A stretch of DNA of 64,000 bases from Ecdyonurus torrentis (lineage: Eukaryota > Arthropoda > Insecta > Ephemeroptera > Heptageniidae). The notes under the pieces are model-generated. The model had not been told where the DNA came from and made no database searches. It was given only the letters and a program-made list of their open reading frames with translations. The first letter of the stretch is position 1; every line of letters starts with the position of its first letter. Location of the stretch: the NCBI GenBank assembly GCA_949318235.1, contig OX439130.1, forward strand, positions 43,661,040 to 43,725,039, in the 5' to 3' direction. Below, one piece after another: positions 1-22,817 of this stretch. Made by a program: the position numbers and the translations under genes.

Positions 1-493
1 ATATATTTTACCATTCAAATACTCACTCTATATTTGCAATTGTTATTCTTATGATAAAAAACACACACTGTGTTTAAATTGTAAAATATATTACTACTAT
101 AGTGTGTACATAGTACACATAGGTCCAGTAAAAAGGATAATTAACTCATTTTTATGCTTATTTTTATTGTTATTTTTGGCTAAAAATATGTGAGATCACG
201 CAGAGTATTTCTGAATTAAAGATAATGTACGACCTCTGAAATTAAGTTTTTACTCTTGTAAATTTAATAGTTTTTCTTATAGTTGCAAAGATTTTAAAAC
301 ATTGACAAAGAATAATTTTAAACATTACGTACTAAAATAAAGTGCTTATGTTTAAAAGAAAATATAGGGTATACAGTAGTTGTTAAATCCAATAATTAAG
401 ATGGAATAGAAAAACAAATACGAAATGGCCACTGACAAGAATTTAGTAACAAAACAACATAAAAATGTAATCAACATTTTAATTTTGAAGATA

Positions 494-539
<46 letters not shown>

Positions 540-970
540 GAAATTTAATGTTATAGAGAAATGTACATTTAGAAACTAAAAATTACACTAACTATATATA
601 CGAAAATATGCTTCTAACTTTTTTGTTATAACTAAAGTAAAAATACCACTCACATTTACTTTTTTTGTTGGAATAATAATAATGCAAAATAAATTTATGA
701 CACATTTTAGTAACATTGAAATAAAATATTTCAGTAAATAATAAAAAGCTTTCATGTGTGATGTAAAAGTAGGTGTAAAAACACACATTATTTCATATTT
801 TATAACTGAGAGGAGAATCATATCAAATGGAAGCATGCACGTATGAATTTCTTTTTTCACCCGAGTGCGCGATTTCAAGTAGTATGGGCGATTCAGGTGA
901 ACGTCGTACATCAAACTAGCAAAGTGAGCAAAAGATTTTTTTTTAGCAAAAATCACGCTTCTTCTGTAAG
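1..970. other. AT-rich DNA without a recognisable gene
   Basis: No coding region, RNA gene or mobile element could be supported. It holds a 41-base T run at 496-536. The open frames near 590-960 have AT-driven composition and no recognisable motif. Confidence 0.6.
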
Positions 971-1004
971 CAAGAGAGAGAGAGAGAGAGGACTTTCACA
1001 TTTG

Positions 1005-1062
<58 letters not shown>

Positions 1063-1097
1063 TATACACACACACACACACACATACATACATACAC
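971..1097. repeat. Compound (GA)n-(CT)n-(CA)n-(CATA)n microsatellite
   Basis: A (GA) tract (about 973-990) is followed by a (CT) tract (about 1007-1062), then (CA) and a short CATA run to about 1097. The open frame across it encodes only Ser-Leu and Thr-His repeats and is not a gene. A 24-base A run follows at 1216-1239. Confidence 0.9.
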
Positions 1098-1099
1098 CC

Positions 1100-3467
<2,368 letters not shown>

Positions 3468-3471
<4 letters not shown>

Positions 3472-6400
3472 GTGATTAGCATATTTGATTAATATGATTA
3501 TGCTATTGTAAACACAATGGTTTTTTGATGTGAATAAAAGTATTCTTATTATTAATACATTTATGCCAATTAAAAAAATGAGATTTTTAGTTACAGAATT
3601 GGTTTACATTATAAAATTTGTTTGTTTATTATAAATTATAAGACAGTATTAAATCAAGCCTGGTGGCAGAAAGATAAAAACTCCCCCACAATAGATGTTA
3701 TCTTCTCTCGCTTAAACTCACCTCGGCTCGTAATCAAGAAATAAACAAAAATATAATATATCTGATCATTATAATAATATATTGAGTTTAATATTACAAA
3801 AATAATATGCATAGTAAGTACCTAGAAATTGAAAAACATTGATGCTTTTTGATATAAACGAAGTATCTATCATTAAGTATTTATGTTTATTTATATGTAA
3901 TATAATATCCATGTTATACATCTACTGTAGTCCTAAAATGTTTACTTATGATTGTGTTTCATAAACTGCATCGTCATACTTCTCTATTTGTTTAACATTA
4001 AAAAGTTAGTGTTTATTATAATACTATAGTTGCAAATCAAAAGTTATATTGTTACAACAAAGTGCATATTATATATAAAGTATAATGCATTTTCTCTCTA
4101 TTATATGTATATAATGTAAAATAATAATAATAACAACCTTTGCATAACCTTCATAATATACTTGTTACGTTACATTAAATAATAATTTAAATACTATGGT
4201 TTCAAATATAATTTTATTATTATAATATAGTTTCAAGTTTGAAAACTTTATTATTTTTATTATAATATTATATAAATATAAAATTGCCTTGAGATTTGAT
4301 ATTTAAGAACTATGTCAACTAGTTTAATTTTATTTGGAGTATTACCAATTGTATAGTAACTGGCCACTGTAATGTTATTATAATTTTATTACACTGGCAA
4401 ACCTTTTTTTTTTTTTTTTTTTTTTACGTGTTACTTGTAATAAACCATTCCTACACTTTGAGCTGAAGATTTTCTATCAATACAAACGAGAATGGTTTAA
4501 TTTTAAATATTTTGCTCTACTGGAAATGCACATATCGTCTGAATTTTAGTTGTTATCGTAATTTGCAACCTGCAGCTAAATAAAGTCAAGATTTATTATT
4601 ATTATTGTTGCAACTATGAAATAAAGAAACTTTTAACTTACATTAGAGATTCAATGTGGTAACTTCTGGCAGTTAGAGTGTTTAATTAATGTAATGAAAT
4701 TGTAAAGTCTACAAAATAACATGAGCTATAGTTTCTTTATTTTGATAAAGAGATTGCTTTCTATATTGATTGCGTCATGTTTAATGGTACAATTTCAGCT
4801 CATTTAAAGCATTAAATTTGTTGGCTTATTTCTATGCTGCAAATATTGGTCTGTGTGAATTAAGTCTTACTTGAAGCAGTAGTTTTCTTTTGCAAATCTA
4901 ATTTTTGTTTTTTTCATATCTACTTTTTGACGTTTGAGATTTCCAATTCAAATTATTATCTGATAAATCAACAAACATATTTAAACATTAAATAATAATA
5001 AAAGAATAGTATAATTACAAAAAAAAAAAAAAAAAAAAAAAAAAATGGAAAAAAAGTTGAAAAAAAAAAGTTGAAAAAACAAACAAATTTTAACAATTGT
5101 ATCGCTCCTATAAATAGACAAAAAAATCATCCGCAATTTTTTATTGAAAAAAAAAAAAAGAATCATAACGTTTAAAATTAGATTAAATTAATGTTAAACA
5201 CCAATTAAATTATTTTTCTTGCAAGCAAAAAAAAAAAAAACTATTCAAAGGATATGATAATTTTCACCTATTTTCTTCACAATAATAAAGTATACTTACT
5301 ATATGAGCTCTTTTTGAAATTATATATGCCCTGTAATAATATTCAAATTGCATTACTTTGTTATACAATATGACCCAGTAATCCAATTTAAAATAATATA
5401 AAAATAAAGTTTTTTGTTTAGCTGAAGCGTGACATTCGCAACTTATATTTTTATTATCTAAAATAATATTTATATTATATAATATATGCATAGAAATTAA
5501 TATATTTTTATTATACCTCATTATAATTGCATATAGTTTGCGGTTATTGTGTTATTTTATAAATACATATATTTTTTATTTGCATATCATTAACATATAA
5601 AAACTTTTTGATCATTAATTGCTATAAACTAGAACATGTATATTATATATATTTTAAATTTTATTTTAATTGTTAAAATTATTGAATAATAACTTACTCT
5701 GTACCACACATATAAATATATTTTTATTACTTTAAAAGTTCAAAAAAAGTTTAATAATAAAAAATAAAGTTGTTTTATAATTATGTTAGTAGTATTTAAA
5801 TAAAAATAACAAATCTTTAGTTCTAAAGAAAAAGTGACGTCATATATAGCAAAACAATGTAGTATACAACTTTTTGGGTTGTTGGTGCATCCTTACTGCA
5901 GTAATTAAGCTTACGAATCGTGTATACTTAAGGATACTCGGACAAAAATAAATACGAAATATGCAGATCAGATTAGAACAATTTTTATGCATAGCATCAT
6001 AATTCAGGCAATATCATATAATAATTATGTAACACAGTATTACAAATAAGTTGTAAAACATAATGATTTATGAAATTTGAAACTACACATTTTTGCTATA
6101 TGACAGAAATTACGTGATTTCTTCTTTATGTTCTGTAAAATTGTATAATAGTTAAATCATAGGTTTTTTATTAAAAAGTATACATAATAAAAGTCATTTT
6201 TTATAATTACTTAAATAATATAATAGTTTGCCTTCAATATTAGTAACGTTCAAAAAGCAAGTCAATTTTGGTTTAAAATGCAATTTTTTTTCCATCAAAT
6301 TAACAAAACTATATCTCAATTAACTAGCTTATTATAAGTGATTTGGAGAATAAATTAATTTGCTCACTTTTTGTTATGAATTGAACGTACTGCATTTTTT

Positions 6401-6903
6401 CTTCTTTTTGACATATCATGCTGATATTATTAATATATTTTTTAATTATTTTAAAATTTATTTTTATTTTATAAACAGATCTCACGCATGTATATTAAAA
6501 GCAAAATTGGTATTCTTAGATTGTATTCAAGGAAAATTTAACATTTAAATTAGAACTTTATAGTAATATGAAAAGTATACTGAGAATTAATGAAATATTA
6601 TCCCGTTTGTGGCAAGCTCATATTTCCTCTTTTGAGGTGAATTATATTCCGTAATACGATCATACAATTGTAATATTTGTATTCAACATTAAATATGAAA
6701 ATATTATTTAAATAAATTGCGTCAAATATGCATTATATGCATCAAATAAATAAATTATTATAAATACTTTACATGTATTAAATTTTCTATAGTTAACAAA
6801 TTGAGTTATGATGTATCTAAATATGCATTGAAATAAAGCTATGAATTATTTTGATGATTTTATACATTATAAACATTCCTTTATTGTATATCTGTATAAA
6901 CCT

Positions 6904-6953
<50 letters not shown>

Positions 6954-7390
6954 GTATATGTATGCATATAAACATTTCCCTTTAGGCTGGTTTGAAAGCT
7001 GTAATAATATTTATTTTCATTATACTTTATGATATAACATGTAACAACATATTACTGCTCATATTATTGAAATAATCTTATTATAACTTACAACGAGAGT
7101 TTTTGAATAACTAAATCAGGCTACACTCGCGCTTATAGTAGAATACAGCTTTAATATTTCCTGGTGGAAAAAATCAAATCTTTTAACTTTTTTTTTCTTT
7201 TCATTTGAAAAATAATACAATTTGATATCTTCATAAGTTTTTTTGAGGGCTTTATTTTACACCCCTATTTTATATAAAACCTTGACCACAAAATTAGCAT
7301 GTGAAATAAAATAAAGTAAGCAAAATATTTTGACAGCATTGTGACATGTATCGTATTATATAGTAAATCAGCAAAAATAGTAACGTGTTT
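3468..7390. other. AT-rich DNA without a recognisable gene
   Basis: Nearly 4 kb of AT-dominated sequence with homopolymers (T run 4404-4425; A run 5019-5045) and a (TA)n tract at about 6907-6947. No coding region, RNA gene or intact element could be supported. Short open frames here have no motifs and match AT-rich chance frames. Confidence 0.6.
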
Positions 7391-7394
7391 TATA

Positions 7395-7700
7395 TTAAAG
7401 GCACCCATCAGGCTTAATAACACTGCTTTTTATATACCAAATCACAAAGTGGAACTTGTAAAAATAATGATAATTTGCCCCGTTAAAAAATTGTGAATTA
7501 TGCAACCCGCGCAACATAATATTCTATTGAATTTTTTCTTAACATGACGTCTACGTCAATTCATTAAATTAAATACGTATATTATACTTTTTTATTTTTA
7601 GCACCCACTTGCGTGATTATATATGCTGGTGAAAACTAGCTTCAATTCAAGAGGTCCCCTTTTGTGATTAATAAATTAAAAGGGCTTCTTTATAGGTCTG
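7395..7700 (+). mobile_element. Decayed copy of the TTAA MITE family
   Basis: Landmarks of the better copies occur in the same order: a TTAAAGGCA start, TTATGCAACCCGCGCAACAT, a TGACGTC core, a CTGGTGAAAA word, AGGTCCC near a TTAATAAATTAAAA stretch and a TAGGTCTG end. Many substitutions and gaps separate it from the copies at 13.0 and 22.2 kb. It appears to be an old member of the same family. Its ends are approximate. Confidence 0.5.
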
Positions 7701-7794
7701 TAACAGTGAACTTTTTGCACTATGTTAAATAAGTACTACTTATTATATTATTTATTATAATATGTGTTTAAAAGCTTAACACTTTAACATTTTT

Positions 7795-8802
7795 AGTTCA
7801 GGTTTGCTACATCATGATTCACATAAATAAGAGACACATAAAATTATTTTAGAAAATAGTGAATTAGAATATGTTGATAATGTTAAATATCTAGGTGTTA
7901 TAATTGATAGTGTTCTTAATTTTCATGCATTTGTTGACTATCTTGCAAAAAAGATAAGCAAAAAACTAGGATATTTGTATAGAATTAGTAAACATTTAAG
8001 CCAAGCAACAAGACACACTATTTATAATACAATAGTAAGACCTCATTTTGAATATTGCACAACGTTAATATGGGACTACTCTGCACTAGCAGACACTAGC
8101 AGGGGCAGTTGTGAAAATATAAAAATATTACAAAAATTAGAAAATAGAGGGATGAGAATAATTTTAGGGGTAAATAAAAGAACTTCCGTTACAAAAATGT
8201 TAGAAGCAATGGACTGGATAACTGTAGAACAAAGATTAAGTCTGAAGGTATTATTGTTCCTAAAGAATGTTATACTAAAAAAATATAATGACACTTTTGA
8301 TGGATTCTTATTAAAAAATAGTGATGTTCATTCACACAATACAAGAAATGCAAATAACTTTCATTTTGATTCTCAAAATAACGCTGGTAATCAAAAATCA
8401 ATTTTTGTAAATGGCTTAAAATTATTTAATGATCTTCCCCTTGGTATAAAAAATGAAAATAGGTTGCATATATTTAAAATTAATTGTATTGAGTACTTAA
8501 AAATCAAGTATCCTTATAAATCAATAAACAACACTTTACTTTAATATAAATTAATATGAATTTTCTAGATAATATAAAAAATTATAGATTAGAGTAATAT
8601 AAATTTATTTAAGAATATATTAAATATATATATATATTTCAAAAAATGTGACTATTTATGTGGGCAAATGTAATATATTATTAATTGATATATTTATTAT
8701 TTAAAAATTAATCTTAAACTGAAATACTAAATGTACTAAAAAAATGTAATATTGATGTATCTGAATTAGTGAAAACTAAATAAACATCTTATTTATTTAT
8801 TT

Positions 8803-8834
<32 letters not shown>

Positions 8835-8836
8835 TT
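7795..8836 (+). pseudogene. 5'-truncated non-LTR retrotransposon, RT C-terminal region
   Basis: From about 7831 to the TAA at 8542-8544 one plus-strand frame reads the C-terminal part of a non-LTR reverse transcriptase. It includes VKYLGVIID (about 7891-7917), KKLGYLYRISK, YNTIVRPHFEYC, LQKLENRGMRII, HNTRNANNF and a final FKINCIEYLK. This order of motifs is typical of CR1/Jockey-type LINEs. The endonuclease and RT catalytic domains are absent, so the copy is dead. The same reading seems to continue upstream in another frame (about 7795-7840) with a TAA at 7828-7830, suggesting a frameshift. About 245 bp of 3' UTR follow, ending in a (TTTA)n tail at 8790-8836, the usual signature of a LINE 3' end. 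No target duplication was certain. Confidence 0.8.
8790..8836 (+). repeat. (TTTA)n tail of the LINE remnant
   Basis: About a dozen tetranucleotide units with one irregular unit, placed directly after the LINE 3' UTR. Simple-repeat tails mark the 3' end of many non-LTR elements, which also confirms the plus-strand orientation. Confidence 0.8.
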
Positions 8837-13009
<4,173 letters not shown>

Positions 13010-13332
13010 TTAAAGGAATAGACCAGAGAAAAAGATAAGCATTTATATCACAAAACACTTGATGGGATTTACATAAATAACATTAGTTTGTCTCCAAACC
13101 CAACAGTAGCCCCGTAGCAGTGATCAGGAAATTCGATTTATGCAACCCGCACAACATTTTCATAACAATTTTTGCATGTTTCTGACGTCATAAACATGAA
13201 TTTTCAGTTTTTTCAATCTCCCTCGTGGGGCTACATTAAAATTCTGGTAAAAATTGTCATCAGTTTTGAAGTTCCCATTTCGTGCTTATTCATTAAAAAT
13301 CACATGTTGTTTTATTTGGTCTATGGCTTTAA
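13010..13332 (+). mobile_element. TTAA MITE, copy at 13.0 kb
   Basis: A 323-bp element beginning TTAAAGGAATAGACCA. The reverse complement of its end reads TTAAAGCCATAGACCA, so the terminal inverted repeats match at 14 of 16 positions, and both ends carry TTAA. The internal landmarks are shared with the copies at 19.3, 19.6, 22.2 and 55.4 kb: GATTTATGCAACCCGC, TGACGTCA (13183-13190), CTCGTGGGGCTAC and TTCATTAAAAA. No coding capacity. TTAA ends are seen in piggyBac-type elements among others; the superfamily is not assigned. Confidence 0.85.
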
Positions 13333-18000
<4,668 letters not shown>

Positions 18001-18107
18001 AGTATTTTGTGGTTAAACCCCTCTCAGTTTTTGACTGACCAATGGTGCCGGCTGAAATTGACCATTTATCTGGTAGCCCAAGGTGCAGTAAAGGAAGTTT
18101 TTGACGT
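18001..18107 (+). CDS. Candidate internal exon (exon A), unknown product
   Basis: A long pyrimidine tract (about 17961-17994) ends in CTTCAAG, a good 3' splice site, at 18000. From 18001 one frame stays open for 35 codons to GAC at 18103-18105; it includes FLTDQWCRLKLTIYLV and AQGAVKEVFD, a mixed helix-like composition unlike the AT-driven chance frames nearby. A consensus 5' splice site, GTAAGTG, begins at 18108, followed at once by an in-frame stop. G+C is locally raised. The product is not recognised. Ending at 18107 leaves phase 2, which does not fit exon B directly; a weaker GTGTAAG donor at 18106 would give phase 0. It could be a decayed exon or chance. Confidence 0.3.
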
Positions 18108-18575
18108 GTAAGTGTTAAGTTAGGAATGTAAAGCTTGATCCAATTTTGTTGATAGGAAATTATTAGATGGATATTTTTTTCACATCCCTTACATAGGATT
18201 TGAAAACATATAAATAACAATAATGAAAATAATTGAAACTGCAGGCGCACCAAAATAAACGAAAAATTTGAGAACTATATATCAACATTATATAATGAAA
18301 ATTTTTAATTATGTTGATTCAAATGAGTTTACTATAGAAACTTGAAATTTGTATTTCTAGTACAGTACTTTTATTATTGTTGTTATTATTTTAAAGCTAT
18401 AAATGCTGTATAAATTAATATAAAAAAAGAGTTTCCCCTTGAAATGCTATAAATATTTAAATTTTTATACATTTGAATAAATTTTAATATGTAAAAAATG
18501 AACAAATTTGTGTATTAAAACTTATCCACATTGCGAGTACAAAAACTTACCTTACATGTAAATGACTAATTGCAG

Positions 18576-18764
18576 GAAGAGCTTGTTACAATTGTATGTC
18601 ATATTATTTGTAAGCTAATTAAATCGACAGATATTGACATATTGGCAGTTACAATTCACTTGGCTATAGCGTTGCACGATGTGGCAAACAAGCACTGGTC
18701 AAATCACGAACATGTTTCAGTCACTCTTTTGTTATCACCACTCAATTCAACCATCAACAGCTAA
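18576..18764 (+). CDS. Candidate terminal exon (exon B), unknown product
   Basis: The segment follows TGACTAATTGCAG, a branch-point-like word and acceptor, and is open for 62 codons to the TAA at 18762-18764; an AATAAA signal starts only a few bases later. The translation (EELVTIVCHIICKLI, then ILAVTIHLAIALHDVA and KHWSNHEHV) reads like a helical, soluble protein end rather than AT noise. It lies on the same strand as exon A, with about 470 bp between them. No family was recognised. Only the weaker donor joins it to exon A in frame, so the model may lack an intermediate exon or be a pseudogene. Confidence 0.3.
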   Translation, partial: EELVTIVCHIICKLIKSTDIDILAVTIHLAIALHDVANKHWSNHEHVSVTLLLSPLNSTINS

Positions 18765-18784
18765 AAAAATAAACTTTTATATAA

Positions 18785-19296
18785 ATTTGAATTTCAAAAT
18801 AGTTTTATTATTATTATGGTATATATACCAGCTAATTTAAAAGGGTAATATTTCAATTAACTATTATTCTGCTTTTTTATGATATATTTTTTTTCACAAT
18901 CAAATTGATATCTCATACTATATAGTAAAAAACAAATAATAATTATAAATGAATGAAATTATCAATTTAAAAATGTCAAAAATATTATGTGATTAATAAA
19001 TATTTATTGGAGAGTAAGTCATGATTTTATCTCAGTGATATATTTTCAATTTATTTTTTTGTTTTATTTTTATGATCTATTTGTTTGTAAGTTTGATTCA
19101 ATTAAAATTTTCTTTTTATTTGAATACAGTACGTGTGCCTGATATAAATTTTTATACACAAAACAATAATGATAATAATAATCAATATTATACACACAAT
19201 AAAAAAAATGCGTTTATAGATTGTCCATTTTCATTGAAAGTTCTTTCCCAAATCATTTATGCATTTTAAGATTTTTAAGCACCATTAAGCAGATTT
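18785..19296. other. AT-rich DNA, nothing recognised
   Basis: No coding region or repeat partner seen in this stretch. Confidence 0.5.
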
Positions 19297-19632
19297 TTAA
19301 GACCACAGAAAACAACATGTACTTTTTAATGAATAAACACGAAATGGGATCCTCAAAAATGTTAAAAAAATTTATCAGAATGTTAATGTAGCCCCACGAG
19401 TGAGCGTGAAACTACCGTAAAGTATGCAATTTGCGTGAAAACTCATGTTTATGACGTCAGAAACATGCAAAAATTAGTATGAAATGGTTGTGCGGGTTGC
19501 ATAAATCGAATTTTCTGATCACTGCTACGGGGCTACTGTTGGCTTTTGAGACAAACTAATGTTATTTATGTAAATCCCATCAAGTGTTTTGTGATATAAA
19601 TGCTTATGTTTTTCTCCAGTCTATTCCTTTAA
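19297..19632 (-). mobile_element. TTAA MITE, first of two tandem copies
   Basis: An inverted-orientation member of the family at 13.0 kb. Landmarks appear in reverse complement: GTAGCCCCACGAG, TGACGTCA (19452-19459), GCGGGTTGCATAAATC, GATCACTGCTACGGGGC and CTATTCCTTTAA at the end. The left terminus lacks a few bases of the TIR. It shares the TTAA at 19629-19632 with the next copy. Confidence 0.8.
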
Positions 19633-19964
19633 AAGGCATAGAAAACCTGAAACAACATGTTCGTTAACACAAAATGGGATCTACAAAACTGATGATAATT
19701 TTTACCAGAATGGCAATGTGGCCCCACAAGAGAGCGTAAAAAAGCTGTAAAGTATGCAATTTTTTGTGAATATTTCTGTTTATGACGTCAGAAACAGGCA
19801 AAAACTAGTGTTGTGCGGGATGCATAAATAAAAAATTTCTGATCACTGATACGGCGCTACAGCAAGCTTTTGAGACCAATTAATGTTATTTATAATGCAA
19901 GTCCCATCAAGTGTTTTGAGATATAAATTCTATTGTTTTCATGTTGTCTATTACATGCCTTTAA
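19629..19964 (-). mobile_element. TTAA MITE, second of two tandem copies
   Basis: Same orientation as the preceding copy and the same length (336 bp counting the shared TTAA), but clearly diverged from it. TGACGTCA lies at 19783-19790. The head-to-tail arrangement with a single TTAA between the units suggests one inserted at the TTAA border of the other. Confidence 0.8.
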
Positions 19965-21020
19965 GAAAAAAAAAAAAACTTTTATATTTTATTTTTTGTT
20001 AAAAATTCTATACATATTTTATTTATATTTTATTTTCAAATTTACTCGATATTGTTTTTAAATGATCAAATATGTCATATGAAGTATAATAAACAGCTTC
20101 ACTAAAAAAAAATTATAATCATATGACGTAAGTATGATTAATTTTCATATTATTGTAGATGCATTTTACTACATAAAACAAGTCGTAAATTTGTACTGTG
20201 CATTAAATTAAAAAAACGTTTTTTTGTTTATTTATTAAAAAAAAACCCATCAAATAATGAATAATACAGAGATGATAAAAGTGGTAAAAAATATATTTCT
20301 CATTAGTCATAAAGTAGTGTAAGTATTTATAACAACACTAAACATATACTTTAGTATAAGTTAACATTATAATATATTATTATAAATTCATATTATTATT
20401 ATTATATATATATATAAATTAGATTTTGGTATTATTTATGATTCGCCTGAGAGTGTGTTTAAATATATAATATGATACATTTTCAACATGTTACATATTA
20501 TTATTATATATAATATGACAAAGATGATAAAAAAATATGTTATATTATATATTATGGAATAAATTATTTATAAACATAAAGTATTAATGATATATTAATA
20601 TCTGCATTATTTGTGCTTCTGTTTGTCATATTATACAACAAGTGCTTTGGAATTGTATGTCCATTTTTTTGTATACTATTCAGATTTTTTAACCATTATT
20701 TATATATTATTTTGTAATATATATATATATATATATATATTGTACATTTTGTGTTGGTATGAAATGAATACCATGTTGATTTGATATACGTATATATATA
20801 TTTATTTTATGAATAATGTTTCAAAAAATCTAGTTAAATATTAGCCAGGAGCATATTTATTATTCTGATTAAAAAGTTTGATTTTGTTACATAATTTTAT
20901 TTAAATAATAATATATATTTTTTATTAAAATGTATGATTGTGTATTATTATCTACTACATGTTTTTTTGTAGGCAATATTGTAATAATTTTACTTTTTTT
21001 AAATTATAATTTTTTATAGA
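19965..21020. other. AT-rich DNA, nothing recognised
   Basis: About 1 kb of very AT-rich sequence with short (TA)n tracts near 20405 and 20720. No gene or repeat partner seen. Confidence 0.5.
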
Positions 21021-21021
21021 T

Positions 21022-21934
21022 ACACTCAGAAAATGTTTTATATTAACTGATAAAAAAATTTATAGTGTATCTATGAATATTATAATTGTTCGGCATAAGA
21101 AATTATTTAAAACCATAATTTTAATGAAATTTAAAATTATGATGAGTACTAGTTATATACATAGGTATTCATTGAACACTAATGTATGCTTTCTACCTAT
21201 TTTACTAACAGAGAGTATACACACACATTAGTAGTGAGTAAAGATCCTTATTAGTGAGTAAACATTTACGAGTAACACTGAACAATTTAAAATTTTATTA
21301 TTTTAATATAATGTGTTTACTCTCTACCATCGAATTTCGGATAATTTTAAGGTCTGATCTTTAAAAAGTATTATTGCTTGGAAATATGAACATCAATTTT
21401 AGAGACAGTGCGTTAGTGCATTCTATAGGCTATATATGCATTCATGCTAAAGTCGACGCCATGTTAGATCACTCAATATTATGGCTAACATAAGAAAATG
21501 ATACATTTTGCCAGTTTAAAAATACTAAGCAATATTTTTGAAAGCATTGATGCTGTTAATAGGTTGAATTAGTATAAAATATGTGAGTATACGTGAGAAA
21601 AATAATAAGAACAACAAATTATCCAATCCCCCCCCCCCCGAGGTTTGCTCTATACTGAGTAATGTTATTCATTACTCCAGTATGGCGTCCAAGTGCATTA
21701 AATATGACGTCACGTGGATACACTCTATAATTTTACACTACTATTATCTAACAATTTTTTTTTCGTAGTGAATTAAGTAAAATAAAAGCATTCGTATAAT
21801 TAGGTACTTTTAGGTACTCTATATGAATTAAAGTTTGATATAAACTTGAAAGTTTAAGGACAATAATATATGGAATGTTAAGTGAGTACCAGTTATGAAT
21901 TACTAGCCTCTGCTACTTTTTTTCAGTGTACTTA
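21022..21934. mobile_element. Dispersed repeat copy 1, possible TA-flanked DNA element
   Basis: The core at about 21417-21690, with the words AAAGTCGACGCCATGTT and TGTGAGAAAAATAA, is shared with about 34655-34900. The stretch is bounded by TACACTCAGAAAA on the left and a sequence whose reverse complement is TACACTGAAAAAAA on the right, which look like short terminal inverted repeats flanked by TA. It also holds an 11-base C run near 21630 and TGACGTCACGTG at 21705-21716. No transposase frame. The outer limits are tentative; the shared core is clear. Confidence 0.5.
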
Positions 21935-22190
21935 ATGGTACAGAGATAAAAGCAAGTTGCTTATACAGAAAAGTGATTTCCCACGGACAAAATAGTCAAC
22001 AATGTGTCTTGTGTCTTCTTATTAATTTAATCTTCAGAGTAAGTGATTTGCATTTAGATCAATCACAATATTTGCTGTAATAGTAATAACAGATCTGACC
22101 AATAAATAGAACTATTAACGAAGACTATAACAAACGATTTGAATTTCACATACAGTGGTATTGAATATATCGGTTATTCTAAATTTGGAG

Positions 22191-22536
22191 TTAAAGGAAT
22201 AGACCAGAAGAAAACATATAAAAAATAAAGCATTTATATCACAAAACACTTAATGGGACTTAAATAACTTTAATTTGTCTCAAAACTCAACTTTAGCTCT
22301 GTAACTGTGATCAGAAAATTTTGATTTATGCAACCCGCTCAACATTTTTTTACTAATTTTTGCATGTCTCTGACATCAGAAACATGACTAGTCACGCAAA
22401 TTGTATACTTTACAGTATTTTCACGGTCTCTCGTGGGGCTACAATAACATTCTGATTTTGTCATCAGTTTTGAAGATCCCATTTCATGTTTATTCATTAA
22501 AAAGCACATGTTGTTTTATGTGGTCTATGGCTTTAA
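22191..22536 (+). mobile_element. TTAA MITE, copy at 22.2 kb
   Basis: A 346-bp copy with good ends: TTAAAGGAATAGACCAG at the left and TGGTCTATGGCTTTAA at the right. It has all family landmarks, but the palindrome is TGACATCA (22371-22378). It contains a segment, CACGCAAATTGTATACTTTA, that the 13.0 kb copy lacks. It lies 281 bp from the retrotransposon. Confidence 0.85.
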
Positions 22537-22813
22537 AACTCAGAACAAATTGTACTGAGCATTATTATATTTTATATTGCAGCGTTTTAAAAAAAAAATA
22601 CTTATCGTATTTAAAATTAAACATTTTTGTATTATTATTTTAAACAATTGTATTAAATTTTTATAAAATGTTTTAAACTATGTCTGGGGACGTCTCAAAA
22701 AAAGCAACTAGGTACTAGCCGGTAAAATTATTATTTTGTTCTTAAAATCCTTGAGATGAAATAAAATGTTCTACATGAAACTATAACAGGTTGTTCATAT
22801 AGTAAAATATTTT

Positions 22814-22817
22814 AACC
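22814..22817. other. Target-site duplication AACC (left copy)
   Basis: AACC immediately precedes the left LTR and the same four bases follow the right LTR at 31547-31550. Four-base duplications are usual for several Ty3/gypsy lineages. Confidence 0.8.
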
